Shown here piece by piece: positions 63,245 through 64,000 of a DNA stretch of 64,000 nt (position 1 is the first letter of the stretch; each line of letters starts with the position of its first letter). Source of the stretch: Akkermansiaceae bacterium (GTDB lineage: Bacteria; Verrucomicrobiota; Verrucomicrobiia; Verrucomicrobiales; Akkermansiaceae); contig JAQWZU010000141.1 of NCBI GenBank assembly GCA_029253285.1, positions 27,922 through 91,921 on the forward strand, in the 5' to 3' direction. Both the position numbers and the translations under genes were made by a program. The notes under the pieces were generated by a model that saw nothing but the letters and a program-made list of their open reading frames with translations, was not told the DNA's origin and did no database searches.

Positions 63245-63397
63245 GCGGCGCGATCCTCCCTCAAACCCAACGAGCGCCAACTGGCCATCCTCACCAAGCT
63301 CTACCTCGACACCTCCGAGGATTTCGAAGCCAACCCCAAAGACTACGACGGCCTCGCCGACACCCCGACGGCGCCTCCCTCAAAGTTCAGCGTTCAA
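63245..63397 (+). pseudogene. Open frame after the small gene, possible relic
   Basis: After the TAA of the 65-residue gene the same frame stays open and reads SSLKPNERQLAILTKLYLDT, then EDFEANPKDYDGLADTP. The composition is protein-like, but there is no start codon and it runs into the rnpB 3' end. It could be a lost extension or a fragment of another gene. Confidence 0.25.
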
Positions 63398-63399
63398 AG

Positions 63400-63757
63400 A
63401 GGCCGCTCCCCTGTAAGCCGGATTCTGTTCCATCCACCCTATGTGGACTTCAGCAGTCATTTATCTTTGCGACTATTACCCGGGGATCAAACGGACGAGC
63501 AGCCCTTCCCCTGTTCTGTCTTGCACTGTGAGAGGTTTACCCAGCCACCTCGGTCACCCTCGGCGCGGTGGGCTCTTACCCCACCATTTCACCCTTACCT
63601 CCCGAAGAAGGCGGTCTGTTTTCTGCGGCACTATCTGTCCGATGATCCTCGCGAATCACCGTCCCTCATTTTCACAAGGCACACTGCTCTGTAGTGTCCG
63701 GACTTTCCTCCAGTCCCCTTCCGAAGAAGAAAACCAGCGACTGCCCGGGGAGCGGAC
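63400..63757 (-). ncRNA. rnpB: RNase P RNA (bacterial type A)
   Basis: On the minus strand the universal 5' motif GAGGAAAGTCCGGAC (63696-63710) and the 3' motif GGAACAGAATCCGGCTTACA (63412-63431) are present about 285 nt apart. Helix P1 is formed by CCGCTCCCC (63755-63747) and GGGGAGCGG (63411-63403). The length of about 355 nt fits the ribozyme that trims tRNA 5' ends. Ends are estimated from P1. Confidence 0.93.
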
Positions 63758-63780
63758 CGCGAGGGTAGTAGTCCCTCCGA

Positions 63781-63809
63781 AATATACCAGCCCCAATGTG
63801 TTCCCCCAA
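63781..63809 (-). promoter_or_regulatory. Probable rnpB promoter
   Basis: On the minus strand TTGGGG (63809-63804), 17 nt, then TATATT (63786-63781). A sigma-70-like match with a weak -35, placed 25-30 bp before the RNA body. From 63810 to the window end I see no gene. Confidence 0.4.
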
Positions 63810-64000
63810 TTAGGAGAGCGGCGCACCCTGTCCGAGAAATGCCCTTAGGTGCTTTCCCACAACTAAACCTTCACCCACCCACCATTACAATGAGAGGGCT
63901 TATTTATCCTACCCGACCTGCCTCCTCTTCGTTAAGGTCCACGCAAGAATGGCGGAAGGAAAGAAGAAAGGGAGCCCACTCATCACTGGGATCATTGGGT

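Noticed and set aside
1..64000. CRISPR arrays, prophage, integrated element with att sites
   Set aside because: No regularly spaced repeats, no integrase, and the single tRNA-Leu shows no duplicated 3' end nearby.

Overview
The window looks like a chromosomal segment of a Verrucomicrobia-type (PVC group) bacterium, probably Verrucomicrobiales. This is inferred from gene content: paired PSCyt1/DUF1549/DUF1553 and DUF1501 genes, several Cys-type sulfatases, a PEP-CTERM protein, a stand-alone OvoA-C-terminal-like methyltransferase and a relic of a PVC-style Ser/Thr kinase. No rRNA or other taxonomic marker is present, so the assignment stays at phylum or order level. Coding density is high, and many starts lack a clear Shine-Dalgarno sequence.

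Layout. 1-2.2 kb: 3' part of an alpha-galactosidase-like glycosidase, then two tandem small heat shock genes with a candidate sigma-54 promoter and a hairpin terminator. 2.2-5.5 kb (minus): sulfatase, hpt and a long LOG-family protein. 5.6-24 kb (plus): a catabolic island with two successive PSCyt1-DUF1501-sulfatase cassettes (one with an SGNH hydrolase), a mutarotase-like protein, an AlkB-like dioxygenase followed by a decayed Ada-type gene, a secreted TIM-barrel isomerase-like protein and a large exported protein with a degenerate peptidase-like segment. 24.3-26.7 kb: PEP-CTERM serine protease and an iduronate-2-sulfatase-like enzyme.

26.9-37.3 kb: a compact beta-1,3-glucan (laminarin) locus. 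It has a secreted GH81 endo-glucanase, a LacI-type regulator, a GPH-type sugar symporter, a 1.1-kaa GH94-clan phosphorylase-like protein and a secreted protein with repeated carbohydrate-binding-like modules. Four copies of a 10-bp-period direct repeat (ATGCAA-N4-ATGCAA type) lie in its intergenic regions and look like a shared operator.

37.4-53.9 kb: OvoA-C-like methyltransferase, ychF, an HtrA-like protease followed by a paralogue that has lost its catalytic His and Asp, sdhCAB, a disordered tail-anchored protein, a tricorn-type protease, and a TolC-type lipoprotein with a periplasmic adaptor but no pump gene. Gene relics lie at 42.65-42.87 kb (transposase-like) and 52.40-52.58 kb (Ser/Thr kinase).

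53.9-58.4 kb: an NAD-dependent formate dehydrogenase made of a fused FdsG-FdsB (NuoE-NuoF) subunit and a catalytic subunit interrupted in frame by TGA at 56750-56752. The flanking protein motif and a GGUCU-loop hairpin exactly 18 nt downstream show that this TGA is a selenocysteine codon, so 55655-58393 is one 912-residue selenoprotein. This is the strongest special observation in the window.

58.5-64 kb: a secreted propeller-like protein, recR with an overlapping membrane-protein gene, a ClpX-like ATPase without the zinc finger, tRNA-Leu(UAG), a 65-residue protein and the RNase P RNA on the minus strand.
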